Shown here: positions 10,889-20,422 of the stretch, piece by piece
Position numbering within the stretch: the stretch's first letter is position 1
How the letters are laid out: every line of letters starts with the position of its first letter
NCBI RefSeq assembly: GCF_900142985.1
Contig: NZ_LT670849.1
Coordinates: 5,906,501-5,970,500, forward strand
Direction: 5' to 3'
DNA: 64,000 nt
From: Bradyrhizobium erythrophlei
GTDB taxonomy: Bacteria > Pseudomonadota > Alphaproteobacteria > Rhizobiales > Xanthobacteraceae
Made by a program: the position numbers and the translations under genes
Notes under the pieces: model-generated
Told to the model about the DNA's origin: nothing
Database searches by the model: none
The model's input: the letters and a program-made list of their open reading frames with translations, nothing else

Positions 10889-11633
10889 TCAGGATTGAGC
10901 GAAAGGCATTCCGATACGGCCGATGCCTGGGAGCTTCAATGCCGGCCGCCTTATATCGAGACCCAGAACTGCACCGAAGAAGTTTAGCTCGAAGCCCTCA
11001 ATCCAACCGATCGTTAGACCGAGATAACCACCCAATGAAACGAATGCACCAGTTCCCGAAGGCGTCAAACCAAACCAATCGCCGCGGTAAGGATAATCCT
11101 TGCCGATAGCGGTGGGCGGCAGCACGGCGTTTATCTCTGGAACGGCGTCCAGGATCGCTTGGATAAATGTGTTTGAGTTCGGTCCTGGCCACGGACGATA
11201 GTCACCGTTGGCTCGAAACTTGTAATTCTCCACCACGGAGCGAATCTTGGGGATCAATTGCTCCGCTTTGTCTCCCTCCAGGCTAACGACTGCTTCGGGC
11301 ACGGCGCCGAACCAGCGTCCGTCAGCCGCAAAACCGTCGATACGGATTGGTTCGCCCCAGAGCCGTATAATCATAGCGAGAGTACCGAGATGCGCCGCGC
11401 TCCTTCATAACGATCCAGGTGTGAACCGCAAAGATCCCGCGCCAGCGGACTGTTCGGGCAGCAAAAACACGGATGAGGGCGTCAGGATTGTCCGCCGGCT
11501 TAGGGAGCAGCCCGGCGCTCGAGCGATCTGCCGATTGCCAGTTTTCGCGACGATCGCCGAGCAGATAATTGGCCGCGGAGACGGCGATCGGTCCTACCAA
11601 CAGAAGCAGAAAAATGAGCACGAATTTCTTCAA
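10889..11633 (-). pseudogene. Frameshifted DUF3750 gene
   Basis: One frame from ATG 11633 gives an N-terminal signal or membrane helix and FAVHTWIVMKE, then loses sense near 11360. The neighbouring frame continues with GEPIRIDGFAADGRWFG, WPGPNSNTFIQAIL, PPTAIGKDY and a C-terminal LKLPGIGRIG. Together these match DUF3750 proteins of about 250 residues, whose function is unknown. One extra base at about 11359-11361 explains the break. It lies next to two other frameshifted genes. Confidence 0.7.
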
Positions 11634-11645
11634 AGGTGAGGAGGT

Positions 11646-12227
11646 TCAATTGGAGTGCTGTGTCCGCCTATGATGTAGTTCTTCTCGTTGGCTTCGCCAG
11701 CTCAGGGTGGAGACATTTCGCAAATCCGCAAGTTCGACCATCGCTTCGCCCGCGAATATGGAAGTCACGATATCGGGAGCCAGAAACGCCAGCTTGAGTG
11801 CCTCGCGCATCACTTTGGGATGGATATCCGCATTGCTTGCCAACTCTTCGATGGAAGAAGAGCGATTACTTGCAAGATCAGACAGCCACGCCTGTGCGCG
11901 GACAAATGCCTGCAGCAGCTTCTGGTCGGGCCCTCGACTGGGAGCTAAGGTCGAAGTGTCGGGACGATTGGGCTTTTTGGAGGTCCAGGGAATATTGATC
12001 GTTTCCGGAAGTGCGGCGTCGGTGCCATTTGAACTTAGCGTGACGCGAATACTTTTCGCACTGACAACTGCACGTTCGATCCGATCCCAGACTGCTTCCG
12101 TCGGGGTGTCTTGTTCGTAAAGCTTTCGCCGAACCGTATCCTCAATGATCCCTTCGATTTCAGGAGCTGGAACGGTCCCTGCAATCGACTTGCTGTTGAT
12201 CTGACTTTGGCGCGCAGCGTGCGCCAT
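11646..12227 (-). pseudogene. C-terminal remnant of a large serine recombinase
   Basis: 193 residues. The last 90 or so (QAFVRAQAWLSDL, SIEELASNADIHPKVMREAL, LAFLAPDIV) resemble the C-terminal helix-turn-helix end of large serine recombinases common in Rhizobiales. The N-terminal resolvase domain with its catalytic serine is absent here and just upstream. It is most likely the leftover of a mobile element and may explain the decay around it. Confidence 0.5.
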
Positions 12228-12733
12228 CTTAAACGAAACAGGTTTTGTTGCTGACGATCCTGGCGTAAACCTCGATGCTCGTCAGGCGGTCCATGCCAAA
12301 ATTCCTGCCTCAGCCATGTTGCGAAGACTCATGAAGCGTCGGCCGCGAGCGCCCATTTGAGAGTAGATCTCCGTGATGCACGGGGGGCCGGGGGATAACG
12401 CGGCCCGCTACTCCCAATATTCTTTTATGACGGATCAGTATTTCTGATCGCGACGGGAGTTTGAGCTGGCGTTCCATCATGAGTGAAGAGGCCGTCAAAA
12501 GAGCGCCGATCACGCTATCCTGGGCCCATCGCATCTGGCGCGTTTCGGCCAGACCTACATCGGCGGGGTTCTGGCAATGGTGGCACTGGTTTCGTAGGAG
12601 CTACTGGTCGATGCATTCCACGTCTCGCCGCTGATCTTCGAAGCCCAGTGAAATAGCCCCCGCGCTATGGCGTGGAAGTTTGGACTCCCGGTGCCGCAGT
12701 CGGACAGGAGTTCCGTCGAGACGCGAGCGGCTG
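12228..12733. other. Intergenic region without supported gene
   Basis: About 500 bp between the recombinase remnant and the ABC transporter ATPase gene. Short frames exist on both strands, but none shows a domain or good composition. It may contain unrecognisable debris of the same decayed element. Confidence 0.45.
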
Positions 12734-13519
12734 TCAGGCATCAACTGTAACCTTCAACGCCTCGGCACGGATTTCTTCGACTAGCCGTTCTTTCAGCCTG
12801 ACAAATTCGGAGGCCGTTTTGATCTTGTATGACCGGGGATGCGGCAGATCGATCGCGATTTCGGTCTTGATGCGGCCAGGACGGGCGCTCATGACGATGA
12901 CGCGACTGCCGAGGAAGATGGCTTCTTCAATGTCATGGGTAACGAACAGCACGGTCTTCTGGTCGCGTTCCCAGATGCCGAGCAGCATTTCCTGCATTAG
13001 CACCCGGGTTTGATTATCGAGCGCACCGAACGGCTCGTCCAGCAACAGGATCTTGGGATCGTTGGCGAGGGCACGGGCGATAGCCGTGCGTTGCTGCATC
13101 CCGCCGGAAAGTTGCTTGGGCCAGTGATTCTCAAAGCCTGATAAACCAACCCGATGGATAAAGCCGTCGGCGATCTTGCCCCGATCCACTTCGGAAATTC
13201 CGCGCTCACGCAGGCCAAAAGCGATGTTGTCGCGCACGGTTAGCCAAGGAAAAAGCGTGTACGACTGAAACACCATGCCGCGATCCGCGCCGGGTCCGGC
13301 TACCTCTTGCCCGTCGAGAATGACCCGCCCGCTCGTCGGCCGGTCAAGCCCGGCGACGATGCGGAGCAGCGTGGATTTTCCGCAGCCCGAGGGGCCGAGG
13401 ATGGTGACGAAGTCATTGTTGCCGACGCTGAGATCGGTCGGTTCCAGGGCCCGCGTCGGCACATTGCCCTGCCGCGCGGGGAAAGTACGAGAGACCTGAT
13501 CTATCTTCAGCTCGGTCAT
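12734..13519 (-). CDS. ABC transporter ATP-binding protein (nitrate/sulfonate/taurine type)
   Basis: A 261-residue ATPase: Walker A GPSGCGKST, Q-loop FQSYTLFPW, signature LSGGMQQR, Walker B ILLLDEPFGALD and the switch histidine in FVTHDIEEA. The FPWLTV...EAIFLGSRV pattern is that of the SsuB/TauB/NrtD group. The start at 13519 overlaps the permease stop as ATGA. It powers the importer formed with the next two genes. Confidence 0.88.
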   Translation of the reverse strand: MTELKIDQVSRTFPARQGNVPTRALEPTDLSVGNNDFVTILGPSGCGKSTLLRIVAGLDRPTSGRVILDGQEVAGPGADRGMVFQSYTLFPWLTVRDNIAFGLRERGISEVDRGKIADGFIHRVGLSGFENHWPKQLSGGMQQRTAIARALANDPKILLLDEPFGALDNQTRVLMQEMLLGIWERDQKTVLFVTHDIEEAIFLGSRVIVMSARPGRIKTEIAIDLPHPRSYKIKTASEFVRLKERLVEEIRAEALKVTVDA

Positions 13520-14289
13520 GCCAATTTCCATGGAAACAGCCAGGCGTTGAAGGCCTTGAATAGGAAATCTGACACGAGACCGATCAGTCCGATGACAATG
13601 ATGCCAAAGATGATCTGGCCGGTGTTTAGCAGCGCCTGGCTGTCGGTGATCATGTGGCCGATGCCCGACGATGATCCGATGAGTTCGGCGACGATCACGT
13701 AGGTCCATGCCCAACCCAGAACGAGCCGAAGGATCTCCGCGATCTCGGGGGCAGACGAGGGTAGCAACACGCGGCGGATGATGCCGTTGTCGCTGGCGCC
13801 TAGCGTATAGGCTGCTTCAACAAGGTCGCGCCTGGTGTTTCCGACGTTGACAGCGACCATCAGGATAATCTGGAACACTGCGCCGATAAAAATCACCAGC
13901 AGTTTCTGCAACTCGCCGATGCCCGCCCACAAGATCAACAGCGGGATGAAGGCGGAGGCGGGCAGATACCGGGCAAACGAGACGAACGGCTCCAGGAAGG
14001 CCTCGATCGGCTTGTAGGCACCCATCACAACGCCGAGCGGCACCGCGATGATGGCAGCCAGCGCAAAGCCGCCGACAACCCGCCATATCGTCATGCCGAT
14101 GTCGAGCAGGAATCCGTATTTTACAAGGAGTTCCCATCCTTCGTGAAGCATGGCCAGCGGGTTGGCTAGAAACGTCTTCGACACGTAACCACCGAAGGTC
14201 ACCCAGGCCCATAGGGCAACGAACAGGACGAAGAACGCAAAGCCATAGGCCACGCGCTGCTTCGATGTCACGGGATCGAGGGGACGCAT
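13516..14289 (-). CDS. ABC transporter permease (nitrate/sulfonate/taurine type)
   Basis: 257 residues with about six transmembrane segments and the binding-protein-dependent transport EAA-type loop around LVEAAYTLGASDNGIIRRVLLP. ATG at 14289, one codon after an in-frame GTG. It forms the membrane channel for the ATPase and binding protein on either side. Confidence 0.87.
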   Translation of the reverse strand: MRPLDPVTSKQRVAYGFAFFVLFVALWAWVTFGGYVSKTFLANPLAMLHEGWELLVKYGFLLDIGMTIWRVVGGFALAAIIAVPLGVVMGAYKPIEAFLEPFVSFARYLPASAFIPLLILWAGIGELQKLLVIFIGAVFQIILMVAVNVGNTRRDLVEAAYTLGASDNGIIRRVLLPSSAPEIAEILRLVLGWAWTYVIVAELIGSSSGIGHMITDSQALLNTGQIIFGIIVIGLIGLVSDFLFKAFNAWLFPWKLA

Positions 14290-14366
14290 CACGGGAAATA
14301 TTCCTCAAATCGCGGCCGGTCCCGCTTCCACGCGTGAGCAAGCAGGACCGACACAGCCGACCAGTT

Positions 14367-15311
14367 CTATTTGATGAAGCTCGCATCATAGAGGTCGTCG
14401 ATCTTCGGAACCGATTTGATGATGCCGATCTCGAGCAACAGGTCTGCAGCCTCCTTGGTAAAGGTCTGGAATTCGCCCACGAAGAACTTCTGGTTCGCAG
14501 CCTTGTCCTGCCAGCGCAGATATTTCGCCGAGTTTCCGAACTGCTCTCCGGACTGCTTCACATCGGCGCCCATGATGTCGTACGACCTGGCCTGGTCCTT
14601 TTCGATCATCGTGACGGCCTCGAAATAGCTGTTGGCCAGTGCTTGCGCCGCCTTTGGATTTTCCGTCAGGAATTTCGGCGTGCAACCGAACGTGTCCATG
14701 ACCATCGGGTAGTCGAGCGTGGTGGCGATGATCTTGCCCTTGTCCGGCGCCGCGCGCACCGTGGAAAGGTAAGGCTCATAGGTCATGGCTGCATCGTTCT
14801 GACCGGCCACGAATGCTTGCGCAGCCGCCGCTGGCTCCATATTCGCCACGATTACGTCCTTGACCGACAGGCCGTTCTTTTTGAGCATCCAGGCCAGGGC
14901 GAAATAAGGAGAGGTGCCGGGCACCGACGCGGCGACCGTTTTTCCCTTCAGATCCTTGATCGAAGCGATATCGTTTCGTGTTGCCATGCCATCGGCGCCG
15001 TAGCTCTTGTCGAGCTGGAAGATCTGCTTGGTCGCCACACCGTTGGCATTCCAGGAAATCCAGGTTTCGACGGTGGTTGCCGCGCACTGCACGTCCCCCG
15101 ACGCAATGGCCAGATGCCGATCCTTCTGCGGGATTTTCTTGATCGTCACATCGAGGCCGTTCTTCTTGAAGATGCCGGCCTGGTCTGCGAGCGTGAGCGG
15201 CGCAAACCCGGTCCATCCCGATATGCCGATACTAACCTTGACGTCATCTGCGATGGCCGGTGCGGATACCAGAAGAGCGGCGGTCGCTACGAATATTCTG
15301 GAAATAAGCAT
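14367..15311 (-). CDS. ABC transporter periplasmic substrate-binding protein (NMT1/SsuA-like)
   Basis: 314 residues from ATG 15311. A signal peptide (LISRIFVATAALLVSAPAIAD) is followed by a periplasmic binding fold (GISGWTGFAPLTLADQAGIFKKNG) of the nitrate/taurine/NMT1 group. The frame extends upstream to 15470, but the signal peptide fixes the start. Its place behind hutC and hutF suggests uptake of histidine, urocanate or a related compound; the ligand cannot be read from the sequence. Confidence 0.85.
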   Translation of the reverse strand: MLISRIFVATAALLVSAPAIADDVKVSIGISGWTGFAPLTLADQAGIFKKNGLDVTIKKIPQKDRHLAIASGDVQCAATTVETWISWNANGVATKQIFQLDKSYGADGMATRNDIASIKDLKGKTVAASVPGTSPYFALAWMLKKNGLSVKDVIVANMEPAAAAQAFVAGQNDAAMTYEPYLSTVRAAPDKGKIIATTLDYPMVMDTFGCTPKFLTENPKAAQALANSYFEAVTMIEKDQARSYDIMGADVKQSGEQFGNSAKYLRWQDKAANQKFFVGEFQTFTKEAADLLLEIGIIKSVPKIDDLYDASFIK

Positions 15312-15408
15312 GAGTGTCTTCCTTCTGCCGGTTGATGGATTGCGTCCTGTTCGTTTGGCTAGATCCGCGCGGGGGCTGTTGGATGGTGCAGCCGTATAAT
15401 GGTGTAGG

Positions 15409-15424
15409 TGCATAAATTGTGCCG
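15409..15424 (-). promoter_or_regulatory. Candidate sigma-54 (-24/-12) promoter for the ABC importer
   Basis: On the minus strand the sequence reads CGGCACAATTTATGCA, with GG and GC exactly ten bases apart as RpoN requires, and GGCAC intact in the -24 box; the -12 box has ATGCA for TTGCA. It lies about 100 bp upstream of the ATG at 15311. Nitrogen control of histidine-linked uptake would make sense. This is a pattern match only. Confidence 0.45.
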
Positions 15425-15447
15425 GGTCATGCGCATTGATGCTCCTC

Positions 15448-16191
15448 TCAGCCGCCCTTGAAGCGGGCAACCAGTTTGTGGGACTCGCCCGAATAGAGCA
15501 GGCGCACTGCAGTCAGTGTCCGTCCACCGCGCCAGGTGTGGCGGTCGATCACGAGGCAAGGGGCGCCGATCGCGATGTCCAATGCCGCCGCGCACCCCTC
15601 GTCAGCCACGATGGCGCTGATCGCATGCTCAGCCTCCGTCCATGGAACATGGTGAAGCAGCCATGTGCCAGGCGGATCGATCGCAAAATCTACCGTGGCG
15701 GCTTCCGGCACCGCGTCGAGATCGATTAGTCGGTCCTCGATCGCAAATGGCACCTCATCGGCGCTGTGGCGGCACGAAATCGCAATGACTTTGCCGGTTT
15801 TCCGTACCCCAAGACGCGCCCGGTCGGCGGCGTTTGCGGCGCGGCGCGCGCTCAGGATCAACTGATAGCCGTAGCTGCGGCCAAGAGCGGTAATCTCCGC
15901 GCGAATATCGGGGATATGGAGGACCGCCGACAAGAATTTCGGGCGGCTCACAAAGGTGCCAGCCCGCCGCCGCCGTTCGATAAGATCGGCGCGTGCTAGT
16001 TCCGATAGCGCCTTGCTCACCGTCATTCGCGAGCAGCCATAGCGCGTCATGAGTTGGTGCTCGAACGGGATGCGGTAACCCGGCGGCCACTCGCCGGTCA
16101 GGATTCGGCGCTCGATGTCGAGGCGGATCTGCTTGTACAGCGTCGGCTTGTCGGTTGACTGCAATTTGTCGCGATCCCTGACGAGGTTCAT
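15448..16191 (-). CDS. hutC: HutC, GntR-family histidine utilisation repressor
   Basis: 247 residues with an N-terminal GntR winged helix (YKQIRLDIERRILTGEWPPG; TRYGCSRMTVSKAL) and a C-terminal UTRA ligand domain. HutC represses hut operons and is released by urocanate or formiminoglutamate. The start at 16191 overlaps the hutF stop as ATGA, so both are co-transcribed. Confidence 0.88.
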   Translation of the reverse strand: MNLVRDRDKLQSTDKPTLYKQIRLDIERRILTGEWPPGYRIPFEHQLMTRYGCSRMTVSKALSELARADLIERRRRAGTFVSRPKFLSAVLHIPDIRAEITALGRSYGYQLILSARRAANAADRARLGVRKTGKVIAISCRHSADEVPFAIEDRLIDLDAVPEAATVDFAIDPPGTWLLHHVPWTEAEHAISAIVADEGCAAALDIAIGAPCLVIDRHTWRGGRTLTAVRLLYSGESHKLVARFKGG

Positions 16192-17546
16192 GCCACGAGC
16201 CTTCGCACGGCCTCGTTGAACGCCTCGCGCGCCGTCTGGCGTAGCCGGTGGCGCCCGTTTTCGACGACTTTGTCGCCGCCAGCCCAGACACAGGCGATGG
16301 CACCCGCATTTGCCGCGAAGATCCAACCGTCGAGGATGGCGTCCTTGCTGCGCCCGGCGAGTGACGGATGCGCGGCGTCAAGGGTCACGATATCGGCGCG
16401 GGCGCCGGCCTGGAGTCCGACGATGGGTTGCGCCAGCGCCTGAGCGCCGCCGGCGAGCGCCGCGTCGAATAGTGCGCGGCCGGTTGAGATGCCGGGGCCG
16501 GCGGACAACACGTTGCGTTCCCGGCGTTTCAACCGCTGGCCATATTCGAGCTGACGCAGTTCATCAGTGACGCCGACCAGTACATTGGAATCGGTGCCGA
16601 CACCGAACCGCCCGCCTGCATCAAGGAATTCGCGGGTTGAAAAGATGCCGTCGCCGAGGCTCGCCTCGGTGAGCGGGCAGAGCCCGGCGACTGCGCCGTT
16701 GCCGGCAAGCGAGGCGATCTCGATCGCGGTCGTATGGGTGGCATGGATGAGGCACCAGCGCTGATCGACGGGTGCATGTTCGAGCAGCCACTCGACTGGG
16801 CGCCGGCCCGACCAAGCGATGCATTCCTCGACTTCCCTGATCTGTTCGGCAGCGTGGATATGAATGGGTCCTGCTTCGGCCAGCGGCACGATGGCCGCCA
16901 ATTCGTCGGGCGTCACGGCCCGCAGGCTGTGTGGGGCGACGCCGACATTGGCCCCGTGCAAGTTGCGAACAGCGCTCCGTGTGGCGTCGACTAGCCTGGC
17001 AAACTGGTCGACCGCACAGATGAACCGTCGCTGGCCGGCATGCGGCGGGGCGCCACCAAAGGAGCTGTGCGCGTAGAAACTCGGCAGCAATGTGAGGCCG
17101 ATGCCGGCGATCTCGGCAGCTCGCGCAATTCGCGTCGCCATCTCGGCAGGGTTAGCGTAAGGCGCGCCATCATGGTCATGATGGAGATAGTGGAATTCCC
17201 CGACGCGCGTATACCCTTGCTCGAGCATTTCGACATAGAGCAGGGTCGCGACCGCTTCCGTGTCTTCGGGGGTCATGTCCAGCGCAAAGCGATACATGGT
17301 CTCGCGCCATGTCCAGAACGTATCCGCGGTATCGCCTCGCATTTCTGCGAGGCCTGCCATGCCACGTTGGAACGCGTGACTATGCAGGCTCGCTATTCCC
17401 GGGATTGCCAGGGGATGACGCTCATCGGCTGCTCCTGGCGCAGTACCGGCCGTAACCTTCGTGATGGTCGCATCCGTCACGGTAACCTGCACGTTATCAG
17501 TCCACCCAGAGGGAAGTAGTGCTGATCCGAAATGCAGAGTGGACAT
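16188..17546 (-). CDS. hutF: HutF, formimidoylglutamate deiminase
   Basis: A 452-residue amidohydrolase with metal ligands in [13 protein letters not shown], a second site in IHIHAAEQ, and the FGVGTDSNV motif. It converts N-formimidoyl-glutamate to N-formylglutamate and ammonia in the five-step histidine route. ATG 17546 ([15 protein letters not shown]) fits HutF proteins; the longer frame to 17594 would run through the operator palindrome. It faces hutI across an 87-bp divergent promoter region. Confidence 0.9.
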   Translation of the reverse strand: MSTLHFGSALLPSGWTDNVQVTVTDATITKVTAGTAPGAADERHPLAIPGIASLHSHAFQRGMAGLAEMRGDTADTFWTWRETMYRFALDMTPEDTEAVATLLYVEMLEQGYTRVGEFHYLHHDHDGAPYANPAEMATRIARAAEIAGIGLTLLPSFYAHSSFGGAPPHAGQRRFICAVDQFARLVDATRSAVRNLHGANVGVAPHSLRAVTPDELAAIVPLAEAGPIHIHAAEQIREVEECIAWSGRRPVEWLLEHAPVDQRWCLIHATHTTAIEIASLAGNGAVAGLCPLTEASLGDGIFSTREFLDAGGRFGVGTDSNVLVGVTDELRQLEYGQRLKRRERNVLSAGPGISTGRALFDAALAGGAQALAQPIVGLQAGARADIVTLDAAHPSLAGRSKDAILDGWIFAANAGAIACVWAGGDKVVENGRHRLRQTAREAFNEAVRRLVA

Positions 17547-17580
17547 GTTTTCAAAACCGGCTGGACAGACCCGCGCGACA

Positions 17581-17596
17581 ATATGTATAGACATAT
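17581..17596. promoter_or_regulatory. Candidate HutC operator between hutF and hutI
   Basis: A perfect inverted repeat, ATATGT-ATAG-ACATAT, in the 87-bp gap between the divergent hutF and hutI starts. The core TGTATAGACA fits the TGT-N4-ACA pattern bound by HutC and other GntR regulators. One site here could control both hutF-hutC and hutIHU. Confidence 0.6.
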
Positions 17597-17633
17597 ATCT
17601 CCGTCAAGCTTCCGTCCCATAAGGGAATGCGAC

Positions 17634-18848
17634 ATGGCCGAAAGCTTCGATCGAATCTGGCGCAATGCCCGGCTCGCCACCTTGCGGGGGGACCTGCCCG
17701 ACCTCGGCGTAGTCGAGCGCGGCGTGATCGCCATGCGAGACGGTCGCATCGTCTTTGCAGGCAACAGCTCCGGCTTTCCAATTGATGCCGATGCGCCTGA
17801 GCGGATCGATTGCGAGGGACGGTGGATCACGCCCGGACTGGTGGATTGTCATACTCATCTGGTGTTCGGCGGGAATCGTGCGCACGAATTCGAACTGCGG
17901 CTGCAGGGCGTAAGCTATGAAGAAATTGCGCGTGCGGGCGGCGGAATTGTCTCGACGGTCGCTGCGACGCGGGCCGCCAGCGAGGCTGAGCTCGTTGCCG
18001 GCGCGCTGCCGAGGCTTGACGCGCTGATCGGCGAGGGGGCGACGACTATTGAGATCAAATCCGGCTACGGGCTCAACACGGAAACCGAAATGCGACAATT
18101 GTCGGCCGCGCGTGCGGTGAGCCGCAGCCGACCGGTCAGCGTCCGAACCACGTTCCTTGGTGCGCACGCGCTGCCGCCGGAGGCCAATGGCAACAAGGAC
18201 CGATACATCGATCTCGTTTGCCGCGAGATGCTGCCGGCTGTGGCGCGGGCCGGATTGGCCGACGCAGTCGATGCCTTCATGGAAGGCATCGCTTTCTCGC
18301 GCGATCAAACCGCGCGGGTGTTCAGTGCGGCAAAGGCCCTGGGGCTGCCGGTCAAATTGCACGCGGATCAATTGTCGAACCTTGGCGGAGCGGCACTTGC
18401 TTCGGAATTTTCCGCTTTATCCGCCGATCACCTGGAGCACACGGATGAGGCCGGTGTCACGGCCATGGCGCGGGCAAACGCGGTGGCCGTGCTCCTGCCG
18501 GGCGCGTTCTATTTCATTCGCGAGACCACGAAGCCGCCGGTTGAACTGTTCCGCGCCTACGGCGTGAAGATGGCGATTGCGACCGACTGCAATCCGGGCA
18601 GTTCGCCGCTGACGTCGCTGCTGCTGGCGATGAACATGGGCGCGACGTTGTTCCGGATGACGGTCGCGGAATGCCTTGCGGGTGTGACGCGCGAAGGTGC
18701 GCGCGCGCTAGGTATTCTCGGCGAGACCGGTACGCTGGAGGCCGGCAAACGGTGCGATCTCGCGATCTGGGACATCGATCGACCCGCCGAGCTGATCTAC
18801 CGGATGGGTTTCAACCCGTTGCAGAGCCGGGTGTGGATGGGACGATGA
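17634..18848 (+). CDS. hutI: HutI, imidazolonepropionase
   Basis: A 404-residue amidohydrolase with the metal site [14 protein letters not shown] and a second histidine in [11 protein letters not shown]. It opens imidazolone-5-propionate to N-formimidoyl-glutamate. ATG 17634 is preceded by AAGGGA; an upstream in-frame extension overlaps the operator. Its stop overlaps the hutH start as ATGA. Confidence 0.92.
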   Translation: MAESFDRIWRNARLATLRGDLPDLGVVERGVIAMRDGRIVFAGNSSGFPIDADAPERIDCEGRWITPGLVDCHTHLVFGGNRAHEFELRLQGVSYEEIARAGGGIVSTVAATRAASEAELVAGALPRLDALIGEGATTIEIKSGYGLNTETEMRQLSAARAVSRSRPVSVRTTFLGAHALPPEANGNKDRYIDLVCREMLPAVARAGLADAVDAFMEGIAFSRDQTARVFSAAKALGLPVKLHADQLSNLGGAALASEFSALSADHLEHTDEAGVTAMARANAVAVLLPGAFYFIRETTKPPVELFRAYGVKMAIATDCNPGSSPLTSLLLAMNMGATLFRMTVAECLAGVTREGARALGILGETGTLEAGKRCDLAIWDIDRPAELIYRMGFNPLQSRVWMGR

Positions 18849-20422
18849 GCGAGCCCAAGACATCGATTGTCGTTACGCCCGGAAGGGTCGGCCTTGACGA
18901 TCTGGCGCAGGTGCTTGCAGGCGCTGCCGTCGTCCTGGATTCGTCATTCTGGCCCCGCGTTGAGGCGGCAGCGGCGATCGTTGCGGAGGCCGCACGCGCG
19001 GAAGCGCCGGCCTACGGGATCAATACAGGGTTCGGAAAACTGGCGTCGAAGCGGATACCAGCCAGCCAGACCGAACTGCTGCAGCGTAACCTCATTGTGT
19101 CGCATTGCTGTGGGGTAGGGCCGCCTACGCCAGAGCCGATCGTTCGTCTGATGATGGCGCTGAAGATCATCTCGCTGGGCCGCGGTGCCTCGGGGGTGCG
19201 CCGCGAGATCATCGAACAACTCCAGGACATGCTGGCGCGAGGCGTTTGTCCGCTGGTGCCGCAGCAGGGGTCGGTGGGGGCGTCCGGCGATCTGGCGCCG
19301 CTGGCGCATATGGCAGCCGTCATGATCGGCGAAGGTCAGGCGCTGGTCGGTGAAAGAGTCGTCCCGGGCCTTGAGGCGCTGGCCGCCGCCGGTCTCTCGC
19401 CGTTGACGCTCGGACCAAAGGAAGGTCTCGCTTTGATCAACGGTACACAGTTTTCGGCGGCCTATGCCGTTTCCGGTCTGTTGCGCGCCCATGGCCTGGC
19501 CTCCGCGACGCTGGTGACTGGCGCGATGTCGGTCGATGCGGCAATGGCGTCGACGGTGCCATTTCGCCCGGAGATTCAGCAATTGCGGGGACATCCGGGG
19601 CAAATCGCAGCCGCCGCGGCGCTGACGGCGTTACTGGCCGGTAGCGACATTCGCAACTCGCATCTCGAAGGCGACGAGCGCGTGCAGGATCCCTATTGTC
19701 TGCGCTGCCAGCCGCAGGTGGCCGGTGCCACGCTTGACCTCCTGATGCAGGCGGCCCAAACGTTGATCATCGAAGCCAATGCTGTCACTGACAACCCGCT
19801 GGTACTGGTTGAGACGGGGCAGATCGTCTCGGGTGGAAATTTTCATGCCGAGCCGGTCGCTTTTGCCGCTGACCAGATTGCACTGGCCATATCCGAGATT
19901 GGCGCGATCAGCGAACGACGCATTGCAACCCTCGTGGATCCCGCGCTGAACTTTGGCCTGCCGCCGTTCCTGACCCCCGAGCCCGGAATCAACTCCGGCT
20001 TCATGATTGCCGAAGTGACCGCCGCCGCGCTCTATGCCGAAAATAAGCAGCGCGCCTCGGCTTGCTCGATCGATTCGACGCCGACCAGCGCCAACCAGGA
20101 AGACCATGTGTCGATGGCCGCGCATGCTGCGCGCCGGTTGTCTGATATGGCGGATAATCTTGCCACCATTCTCGGCATCGAGCTGCTGGTTGCGGCGCAG
20201 GGCATCGGGCTGCGTGCGCCGCATTCGACCAGTCCTGCGCTTGCGGCGGTTGTAGCAATGCTGCGTGAGGGGGTGCCGGCGCTTGGTGCCGATCGCTACA
20301 TGGCCAGCGATGTTGGAAAGGCAACGGCGCTGGTCGCAGCCGGCGCATTGCCCGCTGCCGCGATTTCGGTACTTAAGAACAACCCGTTTCCGAAACTTGT
20401 CGAGAGAGGTCATTTGTCGTGA
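18845..20422 (+). CDS. hutH: HutH, histidine ammonia-lyase
   Basis: 525 residues with the MIO-forming tripeptide in [16 protein letters not shown] and the active-site tyrosine region [12 protein letters not shown]. It deaminates L-histidine to urocanate, the first step of the pathway. Its ATG overlaps the hutI stop and its own stop overlaps the GTG start of hutU, so hutIHU is one coupled operon. Confidence 0.95.
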   Translation: MSEPKTSIVVTPGRVGLDDLAQVLAGAAVVLDSSFWPRVEAAAAIVAEAARAEAPAYGINTGFGKLASKRIPASQTELLQRNLIVSHCCGVGPPTPEPIVRLMMALKIISLGRGASGVRREIIEQLQDMLARGVCPLVPQQGSVGASGDLAPLAHMAAVMIGEGQALVGERVVPGLEALAAAGLSPLTLGPKEGLALINGTQFSAAYAVSGLLRAHGLASATLVTGAMSVDAAMASTVPFRPEIQQLRGHPGQIAAAAALTALLAGSDIRNSHLEGDERVQDPYCLRCQPQVAGATLDLLMQAAQTLIIEANAVTDNPLVLVETGQIVSGGNFHAEPVAFAADQIALAISEIGAISERRIATLVDPALNFGLPPFLTPEPGINSGFMIAEVTAAALYAENKQRASACSIDSTPTSANQEDHVSMAAHAARRLSDMADNLATILGIELLVAAQGIGLRAPHSTSPALAAVVAMLREGVPALGADRYMASDVGKATALVAAGALPAAAISVLKNNPFPKLVERGHLS

